The notes under the pieces are model-generated. The model saw only the letters and a list, made by a program, of their open reading frames with translations. It had not been told where the DNA came from and did no database searches. This document shows, piece after piece, positions 42,150 to 55,575 of a stretch of DNA of 64,000 nt (the stretch's first letter is position 1; each line of letters opens with the position of its first letter). Both the position numbers and the translations under genes were made by a program. Source of the stretch: Acholoe squamosa (Eukaryota; Annelida; Polychaeta; Phyllodocida; Polynoidae); the NCBI GenBank assembly GCA_949317995.1, contig OX439040.1:71955972-72019971 (forward strand). The letters run 5' to 3'.

Positions 42150-44945
42150 TATGTAGGAGCTTCTGTCTGGCCTTCCTGATGCCTCAGCACCTCCCACTCA
42201 CAGGTAGGATAGAATCTATAGCAGTCACAGAGAGCCGTTATTGCATTATTCACCTTTGCTTTACATATTTGTCGATCAACAAAGGAAAAGGTTTGGCCTT
42301 GAGGGGCATTTCATGCATACATTTTACCTCATTCTTCCATACTTATAATTGAAATTTGCTTGCAGAATTGGTTTCTGGAGGGGTTTACACTCGATGTGTT
42401 AATGTTTTTGACATGAACATTTCCTAAAATAAATATGGACGCTTTAAGAAAAGCAGTGTATTATGGAGTATTTTTCCGATGAAATGAATGAATGTATCAT
42501 GCCATCGCTAATCTTCTAATGGTTCATGTGATGCCCAAAGTTAAAATACTGCATACGTCATTATAGCTAATACCATTTCAGGGACAACATGCCATTGGCC
42601 CAGACTAACATCTAAAGTGCTATTCCTGGCATTGACATGTCTATCTGCCAATGCCCCCTGTTTTGATAAATAGCAGCCCCCTAAATCAATATTCATAGAT
42701 CAACGCGGAAAAAGGTATGCCTATGGAGGGCCTTGCATGTGTACCCTTTACTGTTTTCATCCACAATTACCTGTGGACCTTGCTTGCAGTCATGGGCAAA
42801 TTACTCCCCGGACTGCGATGGTGTATTATAGTAATAATAATGGGGAGGTGGATCAACAAAGATGCAGCCATTAAAAGGTTGCTTTTGCACCAATTGTGTT
42901 TTGAATAACCATGACATTTTTAGGGGAACGTTTCTCAATGTTTATGATAAATTCAGCAATAGACTTACATGTATGTGCAACATGGTGACAACTCTTTTTA
43001 ATGTTGCTTTTAGCACCATACTGTGTGAATAATCAAGAGCCTTCCCTATCAACCTGCACGCCACCAGTGAGAATGATATTGGTCTAACCTTTTGATTTAG
43101 ACACCAAATGGCAGTGGTCTGAAAAAGGCTGAGGTCCGATGAGTCCGGAGATACTTGTCAGGGCCAATAATACAACTGTTCATTCTCTACCCTCTGCCCA
43201 TCTGTTCACACCCAAAGGTAAAAATGCATTGGAGAGATATGAGCCCTTTTTCAACATCATACTGAAATCTTGATTTTACAATCCTGAGAATAATCAAAAG
43301 GACTACCTTTTATATATGATTCATTTGTTCATTACAGGGTAGCAATATTTGATTTTCCTCCATGCCTTGCAAACAAAGTATATGCTTATAAATGTGGTGC
43401 CACATCACAATACAAGGCTTAGTTTTAGTATTGTTACGGCCCTTCCAACCTTTCCTGCTTCCCTTCACAATAAAGGACATACACAGACTACACGACCATC
43501 GCTCTAATTCACAATGTACTGTTATCATAACTCCACCATGCTACACCATGGGGCACAGTGCATCCACCAGAGGGCACTACTTCTGATGGCTGACCTGGAA
43601 GTTGAAGGTGACCTCAGGTTAGCATCCTGAGTGCCCTGAGTCCATGCACTGTAGGTTACGTGGAACTAATTCCATTTCCTCTATGTTTCTATATAGCATA
43701 ACACATAAAAACAGCCCCCCGTAATGTTCGTTGGTAATATTTTCGACCGTAGCAAGATTAAACCATCTCTCACACACAATGTGTTAGAATATAGGATAGG
43801 CTTAACCCTGAAAATCTTAACTAAGGGAGCGATATGTACAGCAAGTGCCATTCTACCCTATTTTGGGCCTCAAAACCTCCATTGGCCAGATGAACATTTG
43901 CAGACCTGATAAAATCACCAAACCTTGGCAAAATATAAAAACTCATCTACTGTTCCATTTAGGAACTATTTGGGGTCACTTGTGATTTTTTTCATAATTT
44001 TACCAATATTTCTTGCATATGATTTCTAAGCCAATCAGCACCCAGATCACCTTCAGTGCAGGCCTGAATACCATATGACTCACGAGAGGGCAGCATTTAC
44101 GTCCATGTAACCTGTAGGTCCTAGTCATGTTTTGGCTACTGTCATTAGGCACTAACGTAGTGAATAATTCAGTACTGGCTTGAAAGCTGCAGACCACTGA
44201 GGACATTATGGACATGACGGTTTCAGAGCTCGTTGGCCTTCAGTGCTTTGCACCAACTTTGCATCACTCGAAATACATCACTAAGTCTTGATTTGTATGC
44301 TTTTAAGGCATTATCAAAGATTGTCATCAGAAATGCATACAACAAGCATGCCCACCGCAACATTGCATGGGTGACAGCAACAACACCAACAACCTATGCA
44401 TAAAACATGATATGGGTGCCTCACATGTATCTCTTGGCTAATGGATGAAACACCATACTGGTCAGAATACAAGTGGTTATGTGTGACACTAGGAAGAAAA
44501 TAGACCCAGGGGTTCCAGGTTATATTCACACCATTTTAATTTGGTTGCTGGAGGGGTTTACATCAGATGTGATATCGATGCCTAGATCTTTTTCTGGAAA
44601 TAACCTTGTTGAAATCAATGGTCCTGTGTCTGTTACCCTTGTTTTCTCTTCATGTGGTATTCGGTTACAAGTAATAAGCCATCCTTTCATGGGGTACACA
44701 TTTGTAATTTGATTACTTGGAACTAGCATTGAATTGTCTGACCTTCATTTCCATCTGAAAATAACTTTGATCCATAACTTCCTGTTATGGTGAGTGACAA
44801 TCCCAGTAGTAATGTTGCTATTTTGAGAAATGGAAACTGACTAAAATACATTATTCTTTGCGCACCATCATTAAACCAAATTGATTTGCTGGATAATATT
44901 GCAAGCTTTACTAGGTGGCACTCCAAACCACACCTGCACACAGAC
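42150..44945 (+). repeat. Ancient repeat, block I copy 5
   Basis: Landmarks in order: AGGAGCTTCTGTCTGG (42158), ATCCTGAGTGCCCTGAGT (43625), TCTCTTGGCTAATGGATGAA (44430). A decayed copy of the hairpin element lies near 42700-42775. No gene. Confidence 0.6.
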
Positions 44946-44985
44946 TTGTATTAGGAAATACTGCTGCACCATACCCCCCTTGCTA

Positions 44986-45681
44986 CACTGCAAAAATGGT
45001 GTTTAGATCATAAACACAATTCTAAACACACTTGCAACGTTTTTATAATCACATTAATTCCCTAAACATGTTTAGCTAAACAATGTGCTTAGCTCAAGTG
45101 TTTAGAAATCTAGGTGTTTAGGTTCAAAATTTGCGTTTAGATATCGATGAAATTTTGCATTTAGATGTTTATGAATTTTTGTGTTTAGATGTCTAGGTGA
45201 TTTGGGGGGAAGTAAGGGTTTGCAGACATGTATCCATTAAAAACATAAAAGAATATCTTTTGTTTGTTTTCTCATTTACTGGAGGACATCAGCAGGCATC
45301 TCCCAAGATGTCAGCCACAGCTATATACACATATATGTACACACTGCATTAGAATAGGAAACTTGAGAAAGTACAACAGGTTGGCAGGAAGGACATTGCT
45401 TTGTCCTTTACAAAATAACATGAAATAGGTGTCAGTCATGGAGGTCCTTGATTATTTTATGGTAATGACGGTAGTGTAAGTTGAATTTAGTTAATTTTCT
45501 ATTGTTGTTTCTATTTTCATAACATTCAATGAAATGACATTAGGATAAACAAGGAGTTTAGAATAAAAGTGTTCTTTTCCTAAATGTGTAGTTGATGATA
45601 CATGTAACTGACATGTATGTTTAGGTTTTAAACATGTTTAGACCTAAACATGTTTAAGATCTAAACACCATTTTTGCAGTG
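44986..45681. mobile_element. 696-bp MITE with CACTGCAAAAATGG ends and TA duplication
   Basis: The terminal inverted repeats are CACTGCAAAAATGGTGTTTA and its complement, perfect for 24 bp, flanked on both sides by TA. The interior holds many GTTTAGAT/GTTTAGG sub-repeats. No frame. Fits a Tc1/mariner-mobilised MITE. Confidence 0.85.
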
Positions 45682-46515
45682 TAGTGGAGATTTTTAATGT
45701 AGCATATGTTCTGTATTAGTGCATGGCAAAGGTATCAAATTCGAACTTCCGCCTCATCAGTGGGGCATTTTGTGTAATCATGAGGTAATGCTAAGGCTGA
45801 AATGAATAAATGCAGGTACAGCAAAACAGGTGAATGTGGCATTCACCTTTGAGACTAATCGGATACAAGTTAGGCTAAGACGTTTAAAATTGCTTCCCTA
45901 AGTATATGGACATCAGTCTGATTTACAATATATACAGACGATCTACACATTGGGTCAGAGTGCATGCAAGAGAGGTTGATGCTGGTTGCTGACCTGTAAG
46001 TGGAATATGTCCTGGAGTCAACATCCAGAGTGCCCTCAACCAATGGCTCAAAGGTTCTGGTCCTGTATTGGGCCTTGTTCCCAAGGCCCCTAAGAATGGA
46101 ATAATTCAGACCTGGTTGGAGATTTGCGGCCATAGGGTATAGTCCAATGACAGGAGTCTTTCATTAATCTGCTGAATGATTCAATCTTCTTGAAATTCCT
46201 CAAAATGGGAAAATTGCCCACAATAAAACAGTCTACCAATTGCTCAGGGCATTCGACTAGACATACCAGTTATATTGATATAATCATGCATACAAATAAC
46301 CAATCCGGTAATAGATGCTTATAATATTTATGACTTTTTTGTCTTTAGGACATTTGACAGTTGCCCTGCTATTTGAACGACATGTGCAGGGAAATTCATT
46401 ATCAAATTTCATCATAAGATTTTTAAAATGAGACATCATTAGCTTAAATATTCCTGGTAGTTATGTCAGAACCCCTCCCTGAACATAGGTCATTATTCAT
46501 ATCTGAAACCGACAA
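45682..46515. other. Non-coding interval
   Basis: Contains a weak block I-like landmark around 45950-46040 (GAGTGCCCTCAACCAATG). No gene recognised. Confidence 0.45.
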
Positions 46516-46743
46516 TTACCCAGCAAATTGTCGTGAGTCCTCGTCAACCTGTGTGAAGTGGCTTACACATGTCGCTAGATGGAACACGACGTCGTTATAG
46601 CACAAGATCACCAGGAATAGCAATTGCTATGCCACGTGAGTCTAACACACAGTGGCAAAAGATGACGGAATGAGTTATCACTCAAAAAGGAGTCACCATT
46701 GATGACCAATCATGGCGACAGATGACGACAATTTGCTGGGTAA
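46516..46743. mobile_element. ~225-bp MITE with TTACCCAGCAAATTGTCGT ends
   Basis: 46516-46534 and 46725-46743 are inverse complements of 19 bp. The outer TA on each side may be the target duplication. The left end also forms a local hairpin (CGACAATT with AATTGTCG). Confidence 0.85.
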
Positions 46744-47199
46744 GCTCTTAATACATTATAAACCATAATATTGTCTAAAAACACAATAAATAAGCCTTTT
46801 TCATAGAAAAATACATAACATTATGGTGATTTTTATCATAGATTTTGATCTAAAGGGATTTTTCTATTTCTGTTTTCAGTTTTGGGTTTTTGGTAAGTAT
46901 CCACAAGAATTTGCATACAAATCTGCAAATTTTGATTATTGGAACCATTAAGAGGCATATAGGTTGATTTCTCATGAAAAATGTTCATTTTACCACTCAA
47001 ATATTGGCCATTTCTACCAAAAAACGGTGAATTTTAAAATGAAACCATTGAAATATGCAATAAAAATTAGTTTATGTATTTCTATCAGGATTTTAGAGTA
47101 ATTTTGCCCCTCCAATACCCCATTGTGGCCAAAAGAGGAATTAAAAATCTCCCAAAGGGGAGATGTTCTCCCTTGATGGGTAACAGATATGCAGGTACA

Positions 47200-47860
47200 T
47201 TAGGCATTCTACAGCTAATAGACAAACGGAATATCAGATGCATTGACCATTAACTATAATCCAAACAACATTTCATATATTTATAATTCTGCACACTGCC
47301 AAATGACATTTGCTTAGAGGAATAATTAGCAAAATACCATGCTTGTAAGGCATGGCTTATTCATAAGGATAACTCTATGCTGCACTTTATAGGATCTGCC
47401 TGGAGTCAGAGTATGCCTTATGGGCAAGGGTTTTATAGTACAGAAAATTACAAAGCTTTTAAAAATAACCTCTAATTATAGCTTATTGATTCCTCTTCAA
47501 CCCGATGATAATGATCAGCAAATATTACTTTTACAATTTGCTGGAAGAAATCCAAAAACGGTTGTGAGCATAAAACCTTTTAAAATGGTGTGATCATTCC
47601 TGTTGTAAACATGCATACATCTGCAGCAAAAATCAAGATCCTAGTTGAACTCTACAGAAGTATCTGCTCATTAGTTGCACTTGCCCATCCGCAACATGTT
47701 CTAATCATGTGTAAACCGATTGTCTCCCCTTGACCAGCTCCCTTGACAAAAGAACCATTACTTATTCACATGTAATGCAATGTTTTTAACATGCATGCTA
47801 TAAACATGTAACATAAGGTCAGCGCTACCCATAATCCCCAGGGGCTGGGGCATGTTCAGT
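47200..47860 (+). repeat. Ancient repeat, block II copy
   Basis: Landmarks TTTGCTTAGAGGAATAATTA, GCTACCCATAATCCCC and the CAGAGTATGCCTTATGGG tract match 26030-26900 and 30830-31560. Confidence 0.6.
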
Positions 47861-48104
47861 GATAACAAGATTGCTAGACGTAGATATGCGCCAATATATC
47901 AGTTGATAACGCACTATTGTCTTGATCAAATCACTGGGCAAAATGACATTCACTAAATGTATCAACCTTACAGACCTTGGGCCAACCTCCTGAAGGATCT
48001 GTCAGCTTAGACAACATTCCCAGAACCTCTGCCTACATGCCATAAACAGGTAAAAAGGGTTGGCTGATATTTGACCCACAGCCCAGAGATGTGGTACTAT
48101 ATAC

Positions 48105-48302
48105 TGTGATTGGGGCTGTCAGCCACCAGCAAGTCAGTTGCAGAAATGGGTCTGCTACAGTCTATCATATTGTGATTGGGGCTGTCAGCCACCAGCAAGT
48201 CAGTTGCAGAAATGGGTCTGCTACAGTCTATTATACTGTGATTGGGGCTGTCAGCCACCAGCAAGTCAGTTGCAGAAATGGGTCTGCTACAGTCTATCAG
48301 GC
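48105..48302 (+). repeat. 66-bp tandem repeat, three copies
   Basis: Units begin TGTGATTGGGGCTGTCAGCC at 48105, 48171 and 48237 and are nearly identical. Because 66 is a multiple of three, two frames stay open; that is not evidence of coding. One diverged unit remains at 54485-54550. Confidence 0.95.
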
Positions 48303-49300
48303 TATCCCTTCAAATCCTTAATTACAAGTTTCTTTTCTTATTAGAACCTTTTTTCATAACGCAATTTCATAATTCCCTAGTGTCTTAATGAGATATTCTT
48401 TCAGCTAATGGGAGGTTCAAAGATCAGATTACAGCTACCCAGTCAATCTCTGGAGGTGCCTCAACAGACTATTTCAAGTTTACACAACGAAGAGTGCCTA
48501 TCAATCTACCACCTGCCTTTCTAACTGGCTGTCCTTCCTTCCTTACCAAATCACTTCCTTCATTAGTCTTCCCTATTTCAGCTTCACACTGAAAACCCTC
48601 CAGATCTTTAAACTCGTCAGATTGAGGACCTATGGTCATCAGAAGAGGTACAGAGAGAGGGCAGCACTTTACAGGGAGTGAAATCCCTTAGTCTACATCT
48701 CCCCAGTATGAGTCTATGGCATTCTGTTGACAATGTGTAACAAATACACAAGGTGGCAGGTATGTGACACTCATGTTTGATGATAAGGCCTTCAGTTTTC
48801 AACTGAAGGTCTTCACCGCTGAGGACTTTAGGTGCTCAAGTTGACGATACCCAAATCTACAGCTTTGGGTAGTCAGATTGAGGACCCAAGGTAGTCAGCA
48901 CCAAGGTTGTCACTCTAACAACATTATGTAATCAGTTTGACTACCTTGGAAGTGTGTGTTGACCTAAACCCATCAGGTTGACTACCCTGGGTGCTCAATC
49001 TGATGACCCTAGGTTGTAGATTTGGGTATCGTCAGTCTGACGACCTTGGGGCTTTCAGTGCACCCATCATAATCATTCCCATCAACGACATTTCTGCTGT
49101 CTAAACTGGTCTACCTTAGTAAGCAATACAAGTAAACTTCTAGCATGATGCCAAAGCAGGTCATTATTTCAAGTCTGTTCTCTCTTTTTTTCTTTGCTAT
49201 TTGTGTTAAGTTTTCCTTTGCAACCTGTCATCAATGTTGAAATCTAGAATGTGGAGACATCTTACCACAATCCTTAGCATTGTGTGTGATTAATGTTTTC
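48270..49300 (+). repeat. Ancient repeat, block III copy
   Basis: Landmarks ACCTGCCTTTCTAACTGG, CAATACAAGTAAACTTCTAG and CAACCTGTCATCAATGTTGA match 27690-27960. A palindrome-rich MITE (about 48788-49066) interrupts it. Confidence 0.6.
48788..49066. mobile_element. GTCGTCA-palindrome MITE, copy 1
   Basis: It ends in AACTGAAGG on the left and CCTTGGGGCTTTCAGTGCA on the right. The interior has repeated, self-complementary TTGACGATACCC, CAGATTGAGGACCC and GGTAGTCAG motifs. Relatives are at 58262-58511 and 61402-62200. Confidence 0.7.
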
Positions 49301-49989
49301 ATTCACACATGGACTTATATGATACATCTATCTTAAAGAACTTTGACATGAATAATTCCTAAAATGAAAATGAATGTTTTGAGAAAAGCAAGGATTTGAT
49401 ACATTATGGCATGTTTTACCGATGAGATGAATGAACATATATCCTGCCATCCTTAAATCATTGAAAGACCCCTAATCGTTCATGGGATGCCCAAAATTAC
49501 TGCATACATCATGATACATAGCCAAATCATTTAAGGGGCAACATTCCAATGGACTAGACTAATATCTTAAATGCTATTCATGGCGATGACAGGTGTGTTT
49601 GCCAATGCTCCTTGTTTTGGAAACGATAGCAGCTTGTAATTCAATATAAATGTTTCTGCACTTTAGATTATACGTTTAACCATCCACTTCTCATGTCTCC
49701 TTGCAATTGCAAATGTTTTTAGTTCTATTTAGTATCAAACCTCCAACCAATAAGCCACCTAATTTATAGAAAAGCTACCTTGACTCCTTGGCTGGTTATG
49801 TAGGAGCTTCACTCTGGTTTTCCTGATTACTCTGCCACTCGCAGGTAGGGTAGAATCTATAGCAGCCACATGGAGCTTTTATCACATTATTTACCTTTAT
49901 CTCACAATTCTGGACCAACAGTGTGCCTTTTTGGTCATAACCCTGTTCCGTTATCAGGGTATAACCACACTCTCAGATTTCATTTATTT

Positions 49990-50740
49990 TTCTAAGACAG
50001 CTTTGGTTTGTACCTGGACATGTTAATAAATTGGAGAAGATTACAAAGTCACCCTCGTCATACATTTCCAGTTAAAACTGTTCAGGGTTCAACGGGGAAT
50101 CGATCCGCGGCCGTTGTGGCAGGAGACGAGCTCGCTGTCCACTATACCAAGCCAACCAGTGGTAGAAAGCAATGTACATGAAGGATTTGAAAAAGTTTTC
50201 TGATATACCTGATGTTTACACACCTCATTAGCATTGAATCCAATGGAGCCAGGTGGAGTTATTAACAGAGAAACATCCTTAGATATCCTATATGAATCCA
50301 AGGATTTTCCATAGTGATATGTGTCGGCACCCGCCCCGTCCGGCCATTCCTTGCTCGACCCGTATCTGACCTAGTTCTTACATCCGGGCACCTCCCCGCT
50401 TCGTCAACAAGATGGAATGGCTGTGTGCGTTGGATTGCTATGGAAAATCAATGGATTCTTATATATAAATTTATTTCTAAGACAATGGAGACAAAATGTA
50501 GGGGAACACCAACTAGAGATTGTATATTTGGCGGTGCTAGAAGTACAGGACTTGACATGCTTGGATTCTACCCGAGAAGTGTTTGGAAAGACGAGGCTAT
50601 GGTGGCTTGGCAAACCGTGCGGATCGCATGCACTTATAAAATGTCTTCTCCTACATTAAATACAGGGTTATAAGGTAAGAAATTAATACATAATGGATGA
50701 ATAAGTGAGATAAACGCATTAATACATTGATACTCTAGGA
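49990..50740 (-). repeat. 0.8-kb dispersed repeat, copy 2 (inverted relative to copy 1)
   Basis: Matches 29945-30800 in reverse. The shared peptide reads on the + strand at about 50485-50640 (METKCR...RSTG...LGFYPRSVWKDE...WQTVRIACT). Confidence 0.7.
50086..50158 (-). ncRNA. tRNA-like sequence with Pol III boxes
   Basis: On the minus strand, A-box TGGTATAGTGG (50149-50139) and B-box GGATCGATTCC (50106-50096). Four acceptor pairs (GGTT/AACC) remain. Probable tRNA pseudogene or tRNA-derived segment of the repeat. Confidence 0.6.
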
Positions 50741-52899
50741 CTTGGTGAGGTTAGCTGGAAATATTCACCCTCCCGCTTCATGGTTGGGCGTACATTTCCA
50801 GCAAATCTCACCTGGTCCTAGAATATCAATACATTAATAGCTTATTGCACTGCTTCAAGTATTTGTAAATCAACACAGAAAAAGGTACGTCTATGAGGGG
50901 CATTGCACGCATACTTTTCACCATGTTTATCTATACTTCTATAATTATGTTTCCTTTGCTTCCAGTCTCATGGAAACGCCAACAGATCGATAGACATAAT
51001 ACACCATTGACAAATTATGGGCAAATAACTCACCAGACTGCATTGGTGTATTGCAATAAAAGAAATTGGGAAGTGGGTTCAACAATTATGCAGCCATGAA
51101 ATAGTATTAAAGGGAATTTCTTTTGCAGTAATTGTCTTTTGCATATTTATGACAGCAATTACTTTATCAGCATGAATTTCAGTGTATGAGATAATTTCTG
51201 GGTAATAGTTCTCATTGTTTATCTTATATTCTGCGATACATGTGGGACAGGGTGACAAACATTTATGTCACTTTCCAGCCATGCTATATAAATAACCAAG
51301 ACCCTTCCCTATCAAGATGCACACCACCGGTCAGAATAATATTGGTCTACCCTTTACCCATAGGAAGCTCATGACAGTGGTCTGAAAACAGGCTTCAAAT
51401 GACTCCCCAGACACTTGTCCAAGATTGTGATACAATTGGTTATAATTCTCAACCCTTCACCTATCCTTTCACACCAAAAAGTGATGGCACATGGGGGGAG
51501 ACAGGATGCAAAAAGCACAAATCTTTATTGTGAAATAGAATTAAAGAAGATATAAAGAACTATATCTTATCTTCAATTCCTTTGTCTCGTATAATATAAA
51601 ATCCCCCCTCATGCCTTTCAAGCAAGGAAACTGCCTATGTAGTGCCATGTCATGTTATAAAGGTGAACTTTGATGTTGTCACAGCTCTTCGAGCCTTTCC
51701 TGTTTTCCTTCAGAAGACACAGATGGCGATGATGTATTCCCATCATATCTTCCCAAAGCTACTCCAGGGGACGGAGTGCATCCACCAGTGGGCACTACTG
51801 CTGGTGGCTGACCCGGAGGATGATGCTGAGCTGAGGTGAGCTTCCTGAGTGACCTGAGTATATGCACTGCAGGTCTTGGACAGGTTTGGTGTATTGCCAT
51901 AGAGACACTAAGGTAGTGAATTAGTACTGGTATGAATGCTTAAAGCCACTGAGGATATGTGGGCATGAAGGTTTCAGAGATTGTTTGGCCTCAGTGTTTG
52001 GACCAACTATGAAAATATAGAGTGACTGAAAAATCTTCTATTTCTTAGGCTTTTTAAGGCATCATCAAAGTTTGTAGTAAGAGATAAGAAAAGGTGATTT
52101 TAAAGCAAACTAATTCATCTCACCTTAATACATGTATTTTTTCAAATGCTTGAATCTCAGCAAGCAGAATGCTTACAATAAACATTGTCCATACAGTGTA
52201 TTTGGGACAGGAACAGCACCATACATGCATAAAGAATGATATGGTTGTCTTAGATGGAACATCATTCAGCAGTCAGGGACAAGTAGTTATATGGTGATTG
52301 CTAGGGAAGGGGGACCCAAGGGGTTCTAGGGTGCATTAAAACCATCGTGTTATTTCCACTTATATGTGGTTGCCAGAGGGGTTTACGTTAGATGTTTCAG
52401 TGCTGTCACCCTACCAAAAATGCACTGTACAGAAGGTATGTTAGATTGCATTCAAGAGGCACATACCGCAGCTTTGATATCCACTTTTTTCCTATTTCTA
52501 AAATAAACCAAATATTTACAAAACACCAGACACATTGAATTCAATTTAATTGTTGTACTGAAAATGGAAGGCAGTGAACATTGAGATTCTAGTTGAAGCT
52601 CTACATGAATGTCCCTTTATAAGTGTGGCTATGTCTCACCACTGTGATGCAATTCTGCAACTTTTCTAACCGGGAGGTCTCTGACCAGAAACCTTTATTT
52701 CTGGACAGCTATTAACTAATTGCAACCTCATAGAGGATATCTAGGGTTCATTTATAAATACTTGAAATGTGTTTAGGAATAACTGTTCTGTCATTCCTTT
52801 ATGGAATTCACCTATTTCCTGCAATTTAATGTCCGGTCAGAAATCATCACCCTCAGAACTGCACCACAGTGGTGAGACATAGCCTACACTTGCTCCCTG

Positions 52900-53300
52900 G
52901 CAACATGCTCTAAACACATTTAGAACACAATGCATTAACATTGAATGTACTTCCACCCACCTTTCCCCTTAACCAGCTTCCTTGCCAAAAGACCAATAAC
53001 TTATTCACATGTTACCTCATGTTTTTGACACACATCCTGCAAACATTTAACAGAAGGTCAGGGCTATAACGTATCCCCTGTGGCTAACAGACACTTCACC
53101 GCCAGTAGAGCTCCCATGTGTCAGCAGAGTGGTTATCTAAATGCCTGGAGCTGGGAGCCAGCGTAATGGATCCATTTATTACGCCATGCCTCAGCAACAG
53201 GTTATTGCATCAGGAGGTGGGGAGCATGAGGGGAGCTTGCCAAGGAGTCCTCTGGGAACACTGCAGCTAGAGTGTCAAAAATATGATTATCTCTCACAGT
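52900..53300 (+). repeat. Ancient repeat, block II copy
   Basis: ATCCCCTGTGGCTAACAGAC and CCTGGAGCTGGGAG match 31375-31560 and 47830. Confidence 0.55.
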
Positions 53301-53689
53301 GCTCCAAGTTAGCAGGTACCTCTACAACATTTTCCATACATGTATAGTACATGCCGCATCCCTTTACTATTAAAAACATGATTTCACCTCAGGCATCACA
53401 TTTACACGCATTGTATACCCAAGTAGGAAATATTGTGTGCTGCAAACACACTGATATTGAATTTGGCACTCCGTCTACATATTGCTACATATATATTCAC
53501 AGATCGAATAGCTTCTTAATGAAAGCATGCATTTTTAATCTATTTATATGTTATGTCATTTTATGTTCTTGTGCTGTTCATGTGTATCGCTTTATCATTT
53601 ATCATATGTTTCACTTTTTCATTTATTATTTATTATTACTAAGTAATGCACATCTAATTCAGGGCTAGAGCTGCCCTTTTGCCTCTCTG

Positions 53690-53870
53690 AGCTGATCACT
53701 CTGGTCATAATGTTTGGTCAGACCTGACCCCTTTTATCCCCCTGCACTCAGATCTGTATAGGATACATGCAGGGGATATGTCTATTGCTATTGGATAGTG
53801 ATATTGGAATGAGTCCAAGGCTATGGGTTGTCCTAATGGGGCATACTGTAAAGATAGATGACTGGAACTA
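53690..53870 (+). repeat. Ancient repeat, block IV copy
   Basis: TGACCCCTTTTATCCCC, GAGTCCAAGGCTAT and CATACTGTA recur in order at 57940-58145 and at 60960-62705. Confidence 0.6.
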
Positions 53871-55483
53871 AAATCCCTACCAGCCTATGCCTTTAGGAAG
53901 TTACAGACTCTTAAAATAAAGGGACCAAATATAGCATCAATCTAAGTATGATCTGCATGGCCGTGCACTGTTATAACCCTAATTAATATGATTAAAATTT
54001 TGGGTACTTAACAATCTATTGTTACACATTAGTATTGTTGCTTGTAACGTTAATGGATACCCAAAGAGTAGACTTTGTAAATGATTCAATGTGTGTCCTT
54101 TCCATGTAAGTCTCCTCACACAATACCTCTGCCTTCCTTGTAAAACTTCCTAACTATCTATGTATTTCTCTATCAATATAATTATCTTACTTTTGATTCC
54201 ATATTGGCTCAGCAATGCTATATTCCAGACTTCCAGAAAAATATGAGTTTCACATGTTCAGCAATAGCTTGGTTACTGGACCTTGGAGACAAGATATAAA
54301 TTCATAACATGCTATCGGTCTTGGAATTCACTAAATGTATCATCCCTGTCAGGTGGGCGCAAATTGCAACCTCAAGAAGAAACTGTGAGTTTAGATACGA
54401 TTCCAGGAACATGTACTGTCTACATCTCAGGAACAGGTAATAGGCTTAGCTGATATTTGACCCACAAACCACAGATATGGAAGTAGTGAGATTGGGCGTC
54501 TCAGCCACCAGCAAATCCATCACAGCTGTAGAAATGAGCCTAATACAGTCTAGTAGGCTATGCCTTTAAGTCCCTGATTACATGTCCTTTCTATCTCTCG
54601 ATGGTGCAATATGCATATATCTTATAATTTCTCATTCTGAATGATGAATGGAGGAAGCCATATAGTATAGCAGCTGCACAATGTTTCCGTTGTTAGACCA
54701 ACCTACTCCAGCTTCAACTGTCATAATCATCCCTATCAATCACTCTTTCTTTTTTTACTAAGCTAAAGCAATTTCTGTTTTGGCATTCGATACAAGTAAA
54801 CTTCTATCATCAACTAAGAACATCAAATCATTTTGACCAGAGTTTTAAGACTTCTCTCTTTTCTTTAATTGTTTAGCTTCAGGGAGTTTGACTTAGGTTA
54901 TACGTGACGATATTTTTCTTTTGGTAAAATATCTTTATCCTGGTATGCTGTTTACAGTACAGGTATTGCATTGAATCCTGAATGCACGTTAGTTCTCACA
55001 AAAACACCAACTATTACTTAGAAGCATGGCATGCGTACAGAAACTTCTACAATGAACTATTTGTACTTATATTATTCACAAGGCTACTGTTAACTACATT
55101 TTTTGTCTCAAATGGTGGCCTGGAGACAAGGTTTATGTAGTTGATGGCAAATCGATGTGTGTGTCCATGAGCTGCAGTGGTGCTATAGGCCATGTCAACC
55201 AATGAATAACCACCTGTATAGATCATGAATGCCTACTTTATATCTAAGTCATATAAAATATTTTTTACATGTGTGCATTTTGAATTGGATCGAATTATTC
55301 TGGAAAACAGCATCAGTTCCATGAAGGGGTAATTATGTAGTAGGTACCCCATTAACAGTAATGCCATTGCATTTAATGCTGATAGCATGTTACCTGGAAG
55401 CATGAAATGTTTGTATCATGTTTCTACCTCTAATCCTGATAGAAATATGAATGGAGCCAGCTTCGGGTTTTCTACCAAACTAT
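53871..55483 (+). repeat. Non-coding interval with a block III copy
   Basis: 54480-54900 carries block III landmarks (CAGCCACCAGCAAATCCATC, ACAAGTAAACTTCTATCATC). The remainder is unassigned. No gene. Confidence 0.5.
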
Positions 55484-55514
55484 CCTGCTGACTTTCACGG
55501 AGAAAGTCAGCAGG
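55484..55514. repeat. Perfect 13-bp-stem hairpin
   Basis: CCTGCTGACTTTC and GAAAGTCAGCAGG around a 5-base loop, some 60 bp before a satellite array. No T-run follows. Confidence 0.9.
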
Positions 55515-55575
55515 AATTTTCTTCTCCTTTCAAAGATATATAATTTGATTTACTCTGTATTAGTTTTCTTTTCTT

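Larger units (their letters stand above)
49330..52480 (+). repeat. Ancient repeat, block I copy 6, with insertions
   Basis: Block I landmarks in order (CATTATGGCATGTTTTACCG; AGGAGCTTCACTCTGG; the TGGTTGTCTTAGATGGAACA tract). The 0.8-kb repeat at 49990-50740 and a decayed hairpin near 50873-50940 are inserted. Confidence 0.6.

Noticed and set aside
48105-48344. Open frames across the 66-bp tandem repeat
   Set aside because: The unit length is a multiple of three, so frames stay open by arithmetic; no start context, domain or conservation supports coding.
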